This document shows, piece by piece, positions 9,024 through 18,052 of a stretch of 64,000 nucleotides of DNA. Source of the stretch: Myxococcales bacterium (GTDB taxonomy: Bacteria; Myxococcota_A; Polyangia; Palsa-1104; JAEUJZ01); contig JAEUKB010000065.1 of the NCBI GenBank assembly GCA_016794365.1, positions 1-64,000 on the forward strand, in the 5' to 3' direction. How positions within the stretch are numbered: position 1 is the first letter of the stretch; each line of letters opens with the position of its first letter. Made by a program: the position numbers and the translations under genes. The notes under the pieces were generated by a model, which ran no database searches, was not told where the DNA came from, and saw nothing but the letters and a program-made list of their open reading frames with translations.

Positions 9024-10565
9024 CTACCGGGTCGCTTCCAGGGCTCCGATTGACAGCTTGGTCGTCCCTCGGGGGCTACCACTTATGTCTACGGTTGGAA
9101 TGATGTTCTTGCCGCCGTCGAGCAGCTGGGTCAGACCGCCATCGCGGATGCGCGCGTCGGCACCGCTCTTGAGCCGAAAGTCATTGGTCGATGGCGACAC
9201 AAACACGTCGGACTGAATCAGGTCGGTGACGTTGCCAGTTCCGCTCAGCGTGCTGTCGTTGCTGCCGATGTACTTCTGGTTGGTGCTGGTGCAGTCGGCG
9301 TGGATGTAGGTGGTGCCACCCGCAGGCGGCGACGGGTCCAGGAACAGGCTGTTGAGGATGCTGATGTTGCCGGTTGCGGGCTGACAGTCGAGCGCCATGG
9401 CCTTGCGCGTGGTCGAAGACTTGTTTTCGACGAAGGTCGAGTTGATGATGCGACCCGGTGTCGTCGCGGTGGCGCTCTTGACCAAGATGCCGCTGAACGC
9501 GGTTGGGGCCATGCCTTGGTTCTTGCTCAGCACCGAGTTGATGAGGTCGAACTTGGTGCTGGTGAGATCCATGGCGAGCAGGTTGCCCGCATTGACGACG
9601 CCACCCAGTCGGCCTTGTGGTTCGTTGCCAATCCAGGACTGCTCAATCGATAGCTCGCAACCGGAGGTGCCCTGAATGCCGGTGTTGTTTTCGCCAATCA
9701 GCATGCGCAGCAGGCGAACCTTGGTCGGATTGCCAGCGCCCATGCAGGACAGGCCGGTCTTCGACGAGGTGATGGTCAAGCCTTCGATGGTCACGCTCGC
9801 GCCGGTGTCCACCGTGACCGCGACGCCATTGGAGTAGCTGAGCACCGCATTCGGGGCTACGGACTTTGCTGTCGCGTCGGTCAGTGAGTAGTCGCCAGCC
9901 GGGCTGACGATGTGGACTTCAGGCAGTCCAGGCACGGGCTTGACCGTCACAGGAGTGCTGGAAACAAACTCACCGATGCGCAGATACGGCTTTTGCGCCG
10001 ACAGCTCGTTGAGCTTGTCTTGGACCGTACACGATGGACAGCTTGTCTTGTCGATCGAGACGACACGCTCGGTGGGGACGCACATTCCCGCTTGCAGCGC
10101 GAGGTTGGATGACAGGCCAGACAAGGTGCTGTCTTTGACGCAGACGCCGTCGTGGGTACCGCTGGAGGTGTCGCACTCCAGGTGCTTTTGACAGGCGCGA
10201 CAGGTGTGGGCCGCGACATCGCAGTACGGGGTGAGCTTGTCGGTGCAGTCCTTCGAGGTCTTGCACGCGACGCAGCGTCCCGCATCGCAGATGGGCGCAC
10301 CCGCTTGCTTCGCGCAGTCGCTGCTCGTCGAGCATGCGAAGCATCGTCCTTGCGCGCTACAGTTGGGGCGGTCGCTTGCGCAGTCGTTCGACATGGCGCA
10401 CTCGCTCGACTCGCACTGACCGACGGTTGCGCCTTGCGTGACCTTACAATATCGACCGTCTTCACACGGCAGGTCAGGAATCCGACACTGGTCCAGGTTC
10501 CGGCGCTCACAACCGGACATTGAAATCAGCGCGGCGACCAAGCCAACTAGCGCACGTATGTGCAT
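9024..10565 (-). CDS. Lipoprotein with Cys-rich N-terminus and parallel beta-helix domain
   Basis: 513 residues from the ATG at 10565, where a signal peptide begins (MHIRALVGLVAALISMSGC) with lipobox Cys at residue 19. Residues about 20-150 hold at least five short Cys-rich units (pattern CxxSSDCxxxxPxCxxxxCxxC). The rest has right-handed beta-helix character (turns such as GLTITSSKTGLSC, INSTFVENKSST, ILNSLFLDP). Such proteins in Myxococcota are usually exported cell-surface proteins of unknown role. An upstream in-frame extension lacks signal-peptide features. It is divergent in content from the neighbouring pts cluster and separated from ptsI by about 95 bases. Confidence 0.75.
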   Translation of the reverse strand: MHIRALVGLVAALISMSGCERRNLDQCRIPDLPCEDGRYCKVTQGATVGQCESSECAMSNDCASDRPNCSAQGRCFACSTSSDCAKQAGAPICDAGRCVACKTSKDCTDKLTPYCDVAAHTCRACQKHLECDTSSGTHDGVCVKDSTLSGLSSNLALQAGMCVPTERVVSIDKTSCPSCTVQDKLNELSAQKPYLRIGEFVSSTPVTVKPVPGLPEVHIVSPAGDYSLTDATAKSVAPNAVLSYSNGVAVTVDTGASVTIEGLTITSSKTGLSCMGAGNPTKVRLLRMLIGENNTGIQGTSGCELSIEQSWIGNEPQGRLGGVVNAGNLLAMDLTSTKFDLINSVLSKNQGMAPTAFSGILVKSATATTPGRIINSTFVENKSSTTRKAMALDCQPATGNISILNSLFLDPSPPAGGTTYIHADCTSTNQKYIGSNDSTLSGTGNVTDLIQSDVFVSPSTNDFRLKSGADARIRDGGLTQLLDGGKNIIPTVDISGSPRGTTKLSIGALEATR

Positions 10566-10660
10566 TTCCGCATCCTCGACTCGAGCAGGGCTCCCGGTCG
10601 ATTTTTGCGCCCGATGCTGCGGATGGCAAGGGACTTCGCTTGGCTCGTGGGGCAAACCGG

Positions 10661-12550
10661 CTACGCGGGCGAGGACTTGGCCGTGCGGCGACCCGGATGC
10701 AGCAGTCCTGCCCACGCTGGATCTTCTCCGAGCATACCGGCCAGCCGCTGTCGCACCACCGACTCGATCTGCACCGCACTTGGCAGCTTGAGCACTTCTT
10801 CGGCCAGCGTCCGCGCTTGTGATGCCGAAAGCTGGCGCAAAAGCCGTCGGACTCGCGGCAGCGATGCTGCGTTCATCGACAGATCATCCAACCCCAGACC
10901 GAGCAGCACCACCGTCAGCAGCGGCTCTCCGGCTAGCTCTCCGCACATTCCGACACGGCGACCGGCTGCGTGAGCGGCATCGACGGTGTGTTTGACCATG
11001 CGCAGCACCGCCGGATGAAGCGGCTGATACAGGTAGCCGACGTGTTCATTGAGCCGATCAAGTGCCAGCGAGTACTGGATCAGATCGTTTGTGCCGATCG
11101 AAAAGAAATCGACCAGCTGTGCGAGGTGATCCGCGACCATCACCGCCGATGGCATCTCGATCATCACGCCGATCGGAATGTTGTCGGCAAACGCGATCCC
11201 TTCTTTTTGCAGCTCGCGACGACACTGATCGAGGATGGCGATCGCTTCGCTCAGCTCTTCGACGCCGCTGACCATCGGGAACATGATCCGCATCGTGCCA
11301 GCCACCGAGGCCCGCAGCAGTCCACGAAGCTGGGCTTTGAAAAACGACGGCTCTTTGAGACACAGACGCAGCGATCGAAGACCGAGCGCTGGATTGGGCT
11401 CTGCTTCGCTGCCCTGCGGATGGGCTCCCGCGATGCGATGAAGAAACGGCGCAACCTTATCGACGCCAAGGTCGAACGTACGAAACGTCGCTTCGTACGG
11501 AGCCACTCGACGCAGCACGCCGCGCGCATGCATAAAGTGCTCTTCTTCCTTCGGGAAGTCGTCTCGATCCAGGAACAGGAACTCGGTCCGATACAGGCCA
11601 ATGCCTTCCGCGCCATATTCCAGCGCGAGCGGTACTTCGTCAGGCAGCTCGATGTTGGCCAGCAGACGAATGCGAACGCCGTCGGTGGTTTCCGCTGGAA
11701 CATCGCGCTCGGCCAGGAGCTTTGCGATGTCGGCATGCTCGGTGCGGGCCTGCTGCTTGTAGTCGTCGATCGTGCTCTGACTGGGACAGAGCATGACCTC
11801 GCCGCGATTGCCATCGACGATCAGCAGATCACCGGCTCCCACCGCTTCGGTGATGTCTTCCAGACCGACCACCGCTGGAATGCCAAACGCTTGCGCAAGG
11901 ATCGAGGTATGCGAAGTTCGCCCGCCCGCATCGGTGATGATCGCTGCGATCTGATGCCGATGAAGATGCACGGTGTCAGCCGGGGACAGATCGTGAGCCA
12001 CCACGACGGCACCAAGCGGCGGCTGCCAGACATTGCCACCGCTGGCATCCAGCAGGTTTCGTAGCACCTGCTCACCGACGAACGCGACATCGCTCTTGCG
12101 CTCTCGGAAGTAGGGCAGGTCGATCGCATCGAAGCGCTGCTGGATTTCGGCGACGGTCTTGCGCAGCGCCCACTCGACGTTGAGCTTTTCGTCGCGAATC
12201 CGCCTGCGCGTCGGTCCGAGCAAGTGCTCGTCGCGCAGGATCAGCTGATGCGCTTCCAGGATGACGCTTGAGTCGCTCTCGTCGCTTTCCTTGAGCTTGC
12301 GCTTGAGCCGCTCGAGCTGCATGTCAGCCAGCGCGACTGCTTCGTCGAGACGAACCAGCTCAGCGGTAATCTCTTCGGGCAGTAGATGTCGCCTAGGCGT
12401 GGGCTGCCGACGACGATCGATGACAAAGGCTTGGCCGACCGCGATCCCTGCCGAGGCTGCGATTCCTGTGCGAACCTCAGGCGAGAGCGGACGAACGGGT
12501 TCCCTTAATGCAGGATAAGGACCGCTTTCGTCTCCAAGCCCCATTGGCAT
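10661..12550 (-). CDS. ptsI: Phosphoenolpyruvate-protein phosphotransferase (PTS enzyme I)
   Basis: 629 residues. It moves phosphate from phosphoenolpyruvate to HPr. Visible are an N-terminal HPr-binding helical region, the swivelling domain with GGRTSHTSILA (phospho-His214), and the C-terminal PEP-binding barrel with EFLFLDRDDFP, MIEMPSAV, FSIGTNDLIQYS and the catalytic-Cys motif MCGELAGEP. The start is 2 bases after the ptsH stop; ATG at 12544 is an alternative. No sugar-specific EIIB or EIIC is nearby, so it most likely feeds phosphate to the regulatory proteins encoded upstream in the same leftward cluster. Confidence 0.95.
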   Translation of the reverse strand: MPMGLGDESGPYPALREPVRPLSPEVRTGIAASAGIAVGQAFVIDRRRQPTPRRHLLPEEITAELVRLDEAVALADMQLERLKRKLKESDESDSSVILEAHQLILRDEHLLGPTRRRIRDEKLNVEWALRKTVAEIQQRFDAIDLPYFRERKSDVAFVGEQVLRNLLDASGGNVWQPPLGAVVVAHDLSPADTVHLHRHQIAAIITDAGGRTSHTSILAQAFGIPAVVGLEDITEAVGAGDLLIVDGNRGEVMLCPSQSTIDDYKQQARTEHADIAKLLAERDVPAETTDGVRIRLLANIELPDEVPLALEYGAEGIGLYRTEFLFLDRDDFPKEEEHFMHARGVLRRVAPYEATFRTFDLGVDKVAPFLHRIAGAHPQGSEAEPNPALGLRSLRLCLKEPSFFKAQLRGLLRASVAGTMRIMFPMVSGVEELSEAIAILDQCRRELQKEGIAFADNIPIGVMIEMPSAVMVADHLAQLVDFFSIGTNDLIQYSLALDRLNEHVGYLYQPLHPAVLRMVKHTVDAAHAAGRRVGMCGELAGEPLLTVVLLGLGLDDLSMNAASLPRVRRLLRQLSASQARTLAEEVLKLPSAVQIESVVRQRLAGMLGEDPAWAGLLHPGRRTAKSSPA

Positions 12551-12552
12551 CC

Positions 12553-12819
12553 TTAGTTTTCACCGAACCCGGAATGTACCAACTCTGTGAGCGTTGCGAG
12601 ACATTCCTTTGCATCGTCGCCATCGCACGAAACAGTGATCTCGCTACCGATCGCAGCCACGAGCAGGAGCACGCCCATGATGCTCTTGCCGTTGACTTCT
12701 TGACCATCTTTCGTGACGGTGACGTTCGATCGGAACTTGTTTGCGGCCTGGACAAACCGAGTCGAGGCACGCGCGTGCAGTCCCGCTTTGTTCACAATCT
12801 TGAGCTTCGCTGACAGCAT
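12553..12819 (-). CDS. ptsH: Phosphocarrier protein HPr
   Basis: 88 residues from the ATG at 12819. That start places the phospho-His in KAGLHARAS at position 15 and the regulatory serine in GKSIMGVLLL at position 46, the canonical numbering; an adjacent ATG at 12822 would shift both by one. It carries phosphate from enzyme I. Ser46 is the target of HPr kinase/phosphorylase, whose gene lies in the same cluster, so both phosphorylation modes are plausible here. The gene sits 8 bases after the stop of the EIIA-Man-like gene and 2 bases before ptsI. Confidence 0.95.
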   Translation of the reverse strand: MLSAKLKIVNKAGLHARASTRFVQAANKFRSNVTVTKDGQEVNGKSIMGVLLLVAAIGSEITVSCDGDDAKECLATLTELVHSGFGEN

Positions 12820-12827
12820 CATCGTGG

Positions 12828-13226
12828 CTACTCGACGTGGATGGATTTGGTTCCCGTGAGCACAAGCGCAGAGCCGAGCGATGCAGCTCCGATGCTGCGA
12901 TCGACGGTGGCCAGCTTGAGCAGCATCGGCATGTTTAGACCGGTGACGACGTGACCTTTGTCGCTGCACTTGCCACAGCACAGTCTTGCGGGCGTGCTTC
13001 CGACAAGGTCCACTAAAAAGAGCACATCTTCCCAGCTACTGACGCCAAGATCCGAGACAGCTTGATCAATCTTCTGATTGACCATCGCTTGATCGTCTTC
13101 GGGGTTAACGCCAATGGCTGTGACCATCGGCAGCTTCATATGCAAAAACGCTTGGGCGGCGTCCAGCATGTCTGCGCCGGCCCGTCCGTGTGTCACAACA
13201 ACCACAGCAGTAAACGGGGCGCTCAT
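12828..13226 (-). CDS. PTS EIIA component, mannose family
   Basis: 132 residues with the EIIA-Man fold pattern: VVVVTHGRAGADML at the N-terminus (phospho-His13), then VTAIGVNPEDD, VLFLVDLVGSTPARLC and GLNMPMLLKLA. It accepts phosphate from HPr. With no EIIB, IIC or IID partner in the window it probably has a regulatory role, as in other Deltaproteobacteria with this cluster. A GK-C-S-D-K-G insert with two extra Cys follows the ARLC segment. Its ATG overlaps the rapZ stop by four bases (13223-13226), indicating translational coupling. Confidence 0.88.
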   Translation of the reverse strand: MSAPFTAVVVVTHGRAGADMLDAAQAFLHMKLPMVTAIGVNPEDDQAMVNQKIDQAVSDLGVSSWEDVLFLVDLVGSTPARLCCGKCSDKGHVVTGLNMPMLLKLATVDRSIGAASLGSALVLTGTKSIHVE

Positions 13227-14092
13227 GGTTCTCTCCCTCGACCCAGCTCGCGATGTCTAACAGTAATTTGATAGCGCGTGCCGAGTCGATTGAAAAGATC
13301 GATCACGAGCGCCACCGAGCGATGACGGCCTCCGGTACAGCCGATCGCGACCGTGACGTACGACTTGCCTTCCCGCTGCGCGCGCGGAAGGTAGAACTCG
13401 ATGAGGTCCTGCGCCTTGCCCAAGAACGACTGCGCGTCGGGCTGCGACAGCACATAGCTTGAGACTGGATCGGCCAGGCCGGTCTGGCTCGACAGCTCGG
13501 GAATGAAGTACGGATTGGGCAGAAAACGAACGTCGAGGACCAAGTCCGCTTCGACGGGAATTCCGTACTTATAGCCAAACGAAAGCAGCGTCAGCAAAAG
13601 CGGCTGACCACTTCGTCCGTAGCGCTCTTGAATGACACCTTTGAGCTGATGCACGTTGAGCGATCCGGTTTCGACAACGGCATGTGCTTCTTCGCGCAGT
13701 GGCAAAAGCTCTCGTCGCTCGTGCGCGATCGCGGCGCGCAGATCGTCTCCGTGCAGAGGATGTCGTCTTCGCGTCTCGGAAAAGCGTCGCAGCAGCACAT
13801 CATCGGGCGCATCCAGAAACAGGATCTCCAGTGCGTGACCGGCACCGCGAAGCTCGTGCATTTCCTGTCGGAAGCCCGACAGAAACTCACCTTCTCGAGC
13901 ATCGATCACCAGCGCGGCTTTTTGCTGTCCAGTTTTCCCGAGCAGAAGCACAAACTGCGGCAGCAGCGGCAGTGGCAAGTTGTCCACGCAGTAATAGCCG
14001 ATGTCTTCCAGCGCACGCAGCGCCGTGGACTTGCCGCCGCCTGAAACGCCGGTCACCACCAGGATGTGCATACTTGGTTTGTCCGCTGCCAT
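13223..14092 (-). CDS. rapZ: RNase adapter protein RapZ family P-loop protein
   Basis: 289 residues, the usual length for the RapZ/YvcJ family. The Walker A motif GVSGGGKS is at 15-22, followed by ALRALEDIGYYCVDNLP, which is typical of this family. The conserved C-terminal block includes LSFGYKYGIPVEADLVLDVRFLPNP and AIGCTGGRHRSV. In enterobacteria RapZ binds glucosamine-6-phosphate and guides small-RNA decay; in other bacteria the role is less clear. A second ATG at residue 8 could be the start. It lies between hprK and the EIIA gene in the sigma-54/PTS cluster, a conserved association. Confidence 0.93.
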   Translation of the reverse strand: MAADKPSMHILVVTGVSGGGKSTALRALEDIGYYCVDNLPLPLLPQFVLLLGKTGQQKAALVIDAREGEFLSGFRQEMHELRGAGHALEILFLDAPDDVLLRRFSETRRRHPLHGDDLRAAIAHERRELLPLREEAHAVVETGSLNVHQLKGVIQERYGRSGQPLLLTLLSFGYKYGIPVEADLVLDVRFLPNPYFIPELSSQTGLADPVSSYVLSQPDAQSFLGKAQDLIEFYLPRAQREGKSYVTVAIGCTGGRHRSVALVIDLFNRLGTRYQITVRHRELGRGREP

Positions 14093-14131
14093 GGCTGACC
14101 TTGAGACGCTTCTACATCGCCGAGCGCGTGG

Positions 14132-15100
14132 CTACTCGACGTCTTCCGGGGACATCACTCCGCTCTGCGGCCTGCTCTGCTGCATGGCTGTTGTGAGCCG
14201 ATCTTGAAACTCACGCGCGGAGTGAATGCCTTGTTGCTTGAGAAGCTGATTGCGGGCCGCGACCTCGATGATGGCGGCGATGTTGCGACCGGGACGCACC
14301 GGAATCTTGAGCAGCGGCAGCGCGACATCGAGGATCGCGTAGCGCAAGTCATCAATGCCGAGTCGATCGTATTCGTCGTCGGAATTCCAGTCGCTTAGCT
14401 CGATCACCAGATCGATCTTCTTTGCGTCGCGCACCGATGCGATACCGAACAAGTCTTTGACGCTCAGGATGCCGAGTCCGCGCACTTCCATGTGGTGCTT
14501 GAGGATCTCGCTGCACGAGCCGATCACGATGTCGGGCATGCGCTTGCGGATTTCGATGATGTCGTCGGCAACCAAGCGATGACCGCGCATCACCAGATCG
14601 AGCGCTGCTTCACTTTTTCCGACGCCCGACTTGCCCAAAAGCAGCACGCCAACGCCGAGTACATCGACGAGAACTCCATGAATCGTCGTGCCCGGTGCCA
14701 AGCGGTTTTCGAGCAGCCGCGACACACGATTGATAAACAGCGACGACATCAGCGGCGTCGAGAGCAGCGGAACGCCGAGTTCTTCACAGCAGGACAGCAG
14801 CTCCGTCGGGATTTCCAGTCCGCGCGTCACCACCACGCAGCACGGACGAACGCTGGCCAGCGACAGGGCTCCGCGCTTTCGGGCGTCTTCATCCAGGCTC
14901 TTAAAAAACGAAATCTCCGTCAGACCGAGCACTTGAATGCGCTCGGGATGAACGTGCTGGACAAATCCGGTCAGCGCGAGTCCTTGCTTTTGAATGCGCG
15001 CGCCACCGATCTTGCGAAACAGTCCCGCTTTGCCACCGACGGCAGTTAACGCAAGACCTGATTCACTGTCGAGCAGGCTATGGATAGCGACGCCAGGCAT
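14132..15100 (-). CDS. hprK: HPr kinase/phosphorylase
   Basis: 322 residues. The N-terminal DRTGG-like domain is followed by the catalytic domain: conserved HG (His141), P-loop GKSGVGKS (156-163), ADDIIEI, and the family signature EVRGLGILSVKDLFG. It phosphorylates and dephosphorylates Ser46 of HPr. The start ATG shares one base with the ptsN stop (TAATG at 15098-15102), so the two are coupled. The presence of HprK with an HPr that retains Ser46 in a Gram-negative sigma-54 cluster points to PTS-based nutrient signalling. Confidence 0.95.
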   Translation of the reverse strand: MPGVAIHSLLDSESGLALTAVGGKAGLFRKIGGARIQKQGLALTGFVQHVHPERIQVLGLTEISFFKSLDEDARKRGALSLASVRPCCVVVTRGLEIPTELLSCCEELGVPLLSTPLMSSLFINRVSRLLENRLAPGTTIHGVLVDVLGVGVLLLGKSGVGKSEAALDLVMRGHRLVADDIIEIRKRMPDIVIGSCSEILKHHMEVRGLGILSVKDLFGIASVRDAKKIDLVIELSDWNSDDEYDRLGIDDLRYAILDVALPLLKIPVRPGRNIAAIIEVAARNQLLKQQGIHSAREFQDRLTTAMQQSRPQSGVMSPEDVE

Positions 15101-15567
15101 TAGCTTGGATACTTCTGATCTTCCTCGGCGATGATGCGAAATAGCTCAGCTGCCGACGGAGCCCGCAAGAGCTTGGCCCGAAAATCAGCGTCTTTGAAGA
15201 CTCGACTGATGCGCGCCAGCGCTTTGAGGTGTAGTCCCGCCGAGCCTTCCGGTGCGATCAGGACAAAGAATAGGTGCGTAGGCTTTCCGTCGAGAGAATC
15301 GAATGCAACACCTGGCGTCGAGCGACCGACACAGCCGATCATCCGAGTGGCTCCGTCGATTTTTCCGTGCGGAATGGCGATGTCTTCGCCGATGGCAGTG
15401 GTCGCGAGCTGTTCTCGTTCGGTGAGGATGCGATGCAGCAGGTTTGCATCGAGTCCCGGCTGCGTCTTGGCCAAATGGCGCGAAAACTCTGCCAAGACTT
15501 GGGCTTTGGTTCGCCCGCTCAGCTCAGGGATCACTAGCTCGGGCCTGATGAGATCAACCAGCTTCAT
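15100..15567 (-). CDS. ptsN: Nitrogen-regulatory PTS EIIA (PtsN)
   Basis: 155 residues of the EIIA-Fru/Ntr fold. Visible motifs are LTEREQLATTAIGEDIAIPHGK with phospho-His67 and THLFFVLIAPEGSAGLHLKALARISR. PtsN takes phosphate from HPr and modulates transporters, kinases or enzymes by protein contact. It lies 36 bases downstream of hpf and overlaps hprK by one base, the arrangement seen downstream of rpoN in many Proteobacteria. Confidence 0.93.
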   Translation of the reverse strand: MKLVDLIRPELVIPELSGRTKAQVLAEFSRHLAKTQPGLDANLLHRILTEREQLATTAIGEDIAIPHGKIDGATRMIGCVGRSTPGVAFDSLDGKPTHLFFVLIAPEGSAGLHLKALARISRVFKDADFRAKLLRAPSAAELFRIIAEEDQKYPS

Positions 15568-15603
15568 CTGTCGCCTGTCACCTTGCCCATCGCTGCCTGA
15601 TGA

Positions 15604-16197
15604 CTACTTGTCGTGGTGCGCGGTCTCGATCAGACCGTACGTATCGTCATTCCGACGGTACACGACGTTGATGTCATGGGTGAGGACGTTCTGGAACACC
15701 AGGAACTGATCATGCTGCAGGTTCATCCGCATGATAGCTTCTTCGACGGTCATCGGAACAGCGACGAACTTCTCCTCGCGGATGATGCGCGGAGCCGATT
15801 GCTGGCTGGGCGCTGGCGCTGGAACAGGCGGATCGACCTTCGCGGGCTCTGAATCGAGCGAAACGACGCGGTGAAAGAACGGTCGGTGTGGACCTTGCTG
15901 CGGCTTGTGATCGCGGATGCGATCCTTGAAGCGTCGAAGCTGTCGCTCGATCTTGGCCATGACCAGATCGATCGATGAGTGCATGTCTTCCGTCGCTTCG
16001 TTGCCTTTGACGACCAGGCCGTTGTGCAGCGTGATCTGAACGTCTGCCTCGAACAGATAGCCGCGCTGCGACGAGAACACGATGTGCGCTTTGATTGGAT
16101 CGGGAAAGTACTTGTTGATCCGCTCTAGCTTCTCTCGGGCGTACTCTCTGTGGTTCTCGTTTGAATCGACGTTTCGAAAGGTAAAAGCCACCTGCAT
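15604..16197 (-). CDS. hpf: Ribosome hibernation-promoting factor, long form
   Basis: 197 residues from the ATG at 16197, which has a strong GAGGAGG site upstream; the longer in-frame ORF adds a poor N-terminus. Residues 1-105 are the S30AE domain (VAFTFRNVDSNENHREYAREKLERI and DMHSSIDLVMAKIERQLRRFKDRI). After a Pro/Ala linker comes the C-terminal dimerisation domain (EEAIMRMNLQHDQFLVFQN, NVVYRRNDDTYGLIE), so it is the long form that makes 100S ribosome dimers. It lies between rpoN and ptsN. Confidence 0.95.
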   Translation of the reverse strand: MQVAFTFRNVDSNENHREYAREKLERINKYFPDPIKAHIVFSSQRGYLFEADVQITLHNGLVVKGNEATEDMHSSIDLVMAKIERQLRRFKDRIRDHKPQQGPHRPFFHRVVSLDSEPAKVDPPVPAPAPSQQSAPRIIREEKFVAVPMTVEEAIMRMNLQHDQFLVFQNVLTHDINVVYRRNDDTYGLIETAHHDK

Positions 16198-16377
16198 GAC
16201 ACTCCCCTCCTCTCGGTTCTGCGACGCGGCCAGGGACAAGATCCACCGGCTATGCCGCTCGCTTCTTACGTCCGTTTCGCGCTGTTCGTCAACCGGCAAA
16301 AACGTCGCCGCAGCGCGTGAACCACTCTTAGCGCAATTCTGCGCCCAATTTCAGCCGCGCTGTAGCGCGAAGCGCTC

Positions 16378-17865
16378 TTAAAACGTCTTCTTGCGCTGGC
16401 TCGACGGTAGGATGTGTAGCTGATCGCGATACTTGGCGACGGTGCGACGCGCGATCTCGATGCCGTGCTTTTGCTTGAGCAGCTCGACGATCTTTTGGTC
16501 CGAGTACGGGTTTTTGCTGTTTTCGCTACCGACCAGATTCTTGATGAACCCTTTGACTGATTCGGAGGCGATGTCGTCTTGGCCTCCTTCTCGATTGATG
16601 CCGGTGTTGAAAAAATGTTTCAGCGGAAACAGACCTTGTGGCGTGTGAACCCACTTGTTGGCGGTCGCTCGGCTGATGGTCGATTCGTGCATGCCGATGT
16701 CGCTGGCCACATCGCGCAGGATCAGCGGCTTGAGACAGCCCGAGCCTTTCTCGAAGAAGTCCCGCTGGAACTTGAGGATCGACTCGGTGACTTTGATGAT
16801 TGTGCGCTGACGCTGCATGATGCTGTCGATCAGCCACTTCGCCGAGCGCAGACGATCTTGCACGTAGTCGCGCGCTGCCTTGTTGTCCTTGTCCTTCATC
16901 GTCTCTAGGTAATAGCGACTGATGCGGAGCTTGGGCATTCCATCGTCGTTTACCGTCACAAAGTACGCGTCGCCGACTTTGTTGATGTAGACATCGGGCG
17001 TGATGTACTGCGGCACTTCGTTGCTAAACCGACGCGCAGGTCGCGGATCGAGCTGCTGGATGTCTTTGACCGCTTCGTAGACATCCTCGACATCGACTTT
17101 GAGCTTCTTGGCGATCTTGTCCCAGTTTTTCTTTTCCAGGTCGCCCAGATGCTCGGTCAGGATCTTGACCAGCACTTCGTCGTTGATGCCTTGCATTTCG
17201 GCCTGAACCAGCAGGCGTTCGATCAGCGTGTACGTCGCACAGCCCCACGGATCCAGGCGCTGCACGATTTTTATCGCACGCTCTGCCACCTCGAGGCTGA
17301 CTTCACACTCTTCGGCGATATCCTCGAGCGGTTCTTCCAAGTACGCGTCGGCGTTGAGGTTACGGATGATGTACATCCCGACCAGCTCTTCTTCGGGCGA
17401 AAGACGCGCCATCCGAAGCTGCTCCGCCAGGTTGTCTTCCAGCGTCTGACCACTGCGTAGCGACTGGTTGGCTGACGGAAGCTCTTCGTGATCGGGGCGC
17501 TCACTCGGCGGCTGCATCGGTGCCGTCGCGGAGTTTTCCAAAAACGTCGTCCAGTCCACTTCCGTGGGCTGCTGGCCATCGGTCGGCACTTCCTTGCCCG
17601 CGTCGGTCTGCTCTTTGGCGGTGGGCTGCGCAAGCGGCTGCTCGGTTTCACCGATGTTCTCGACGTGATCGATCGGCTCATCGCGCAGGTGCTCCATGTC
17701 TGCGTCGCCTGCATCTTCGAGGAGCGGGTTTTCTTTCAGCTCCTCTTGAACCTGCTCAACGAGCTCGGTCCGCGCCATCTGCAGCAGCTTGATCGCCATC
17801 TGCAGCTGAGGCGTCATGACCATCGACAGCTGCTGTCGAATGCTCTGTTCCATCTTCATGGACAT
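16378..17865 (-). CDS. rpoN: RNA polymerase sigma-54 factor
   Basis: 495 residues from the ATG at 17865, with GGAGGA upstream; ATGs at 17859 and 17853 are alternatives. Region I is Gln/Leu-rich (QQLSMVMTPQLQMAIKLLQM). An acidic region II, the core-binding domain and the C-terminal DNA-binding domain follow. The RpoN box ARRTVAKYR is at 472-480. It directs transcription from -24/-12 promoters with AAA+ activators, none of which is encoded here. The gene before it is a DUF898 protein rather than the common lptB. A sigma-70-like promoter with a palindrome lies upstream. Confidence 0.96.
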   Translation of the reverse strand: MSMKMEQSIRQQLSMVMTPQLQMAIKLLQMARTELVEQVQEELKENPLLEDAGDADMEHLRDEPIDHVENIGETEQPLAQPTAKEQTDAGKEVPTDGQQPTEVDWTTFLENSATAPMQPPSERPDHEELPSANQSLRSGQTLEDNLAEQLRMARLSPEEELVGMYIIRNLNADAYLEEPLEDIAEECEVSLEVAERAIKIVQRLDPWGCATYTLIERLLVQAEMQGINDEVLVKILTEHLGDLEKKNWDKIAKKLKVDVEDVYEAVKDIQQLDPRPARRFSNEVPQYITPDVYINKVGDAYFVTVNDDGMPKLRISRYYLETMKDKDNKAARDYVQDRLRSAKWLIDSIMQRQRTIIKVTESILKFQRDFFEKGSGCLKPLILRDVASDIGMHESTISRATANKWVHTPQGLFPLKHFFNTGINREGGQDDIASESVKGFIKNLVGSENSKNPYSDQKIVELLKQKHGIEIARRTVAKYRDQLHILPSSQRKKTF

Positions 17866-17943
17866 GGCGGCGTTCGTCCTCCGGGCTTCTAGCATCAGGC
17901 TACACCGTGACAGCCACTGCGACCAGCCTGATTGTGCATATGC

Positions 17944-17973
17944 GGTATACATCTTGCATGCAAGCAATGACAA
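17944..17973 (-). promoter_or_regulatory. Candidate promoter and operator for rpoN
   Basis: On the minus strand TTGTCA (17968-17973) and TATACC (17944-17949) are separated by 18 bases, a plausible vegetative promoter about 80 bases before rpoN. The spacer contains the perfect 12-bp palindrome CTTGCATGCAAG (17953-17964), and another hyphenated palindrome, GTGCTTGCAC (17974-17983), lies just upstream. Both could be operator half-sites. This is based on consensus matching only. Confidence 0.4.
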
Positions 17974-18052
17974 GTGCTTGCACGATGCGCTTGACGCGCG
18001 CAATGCTAGGGCGGGCAGCGGTTCGGAGGGCGGGCAGCGAGGCGGGCAGACC

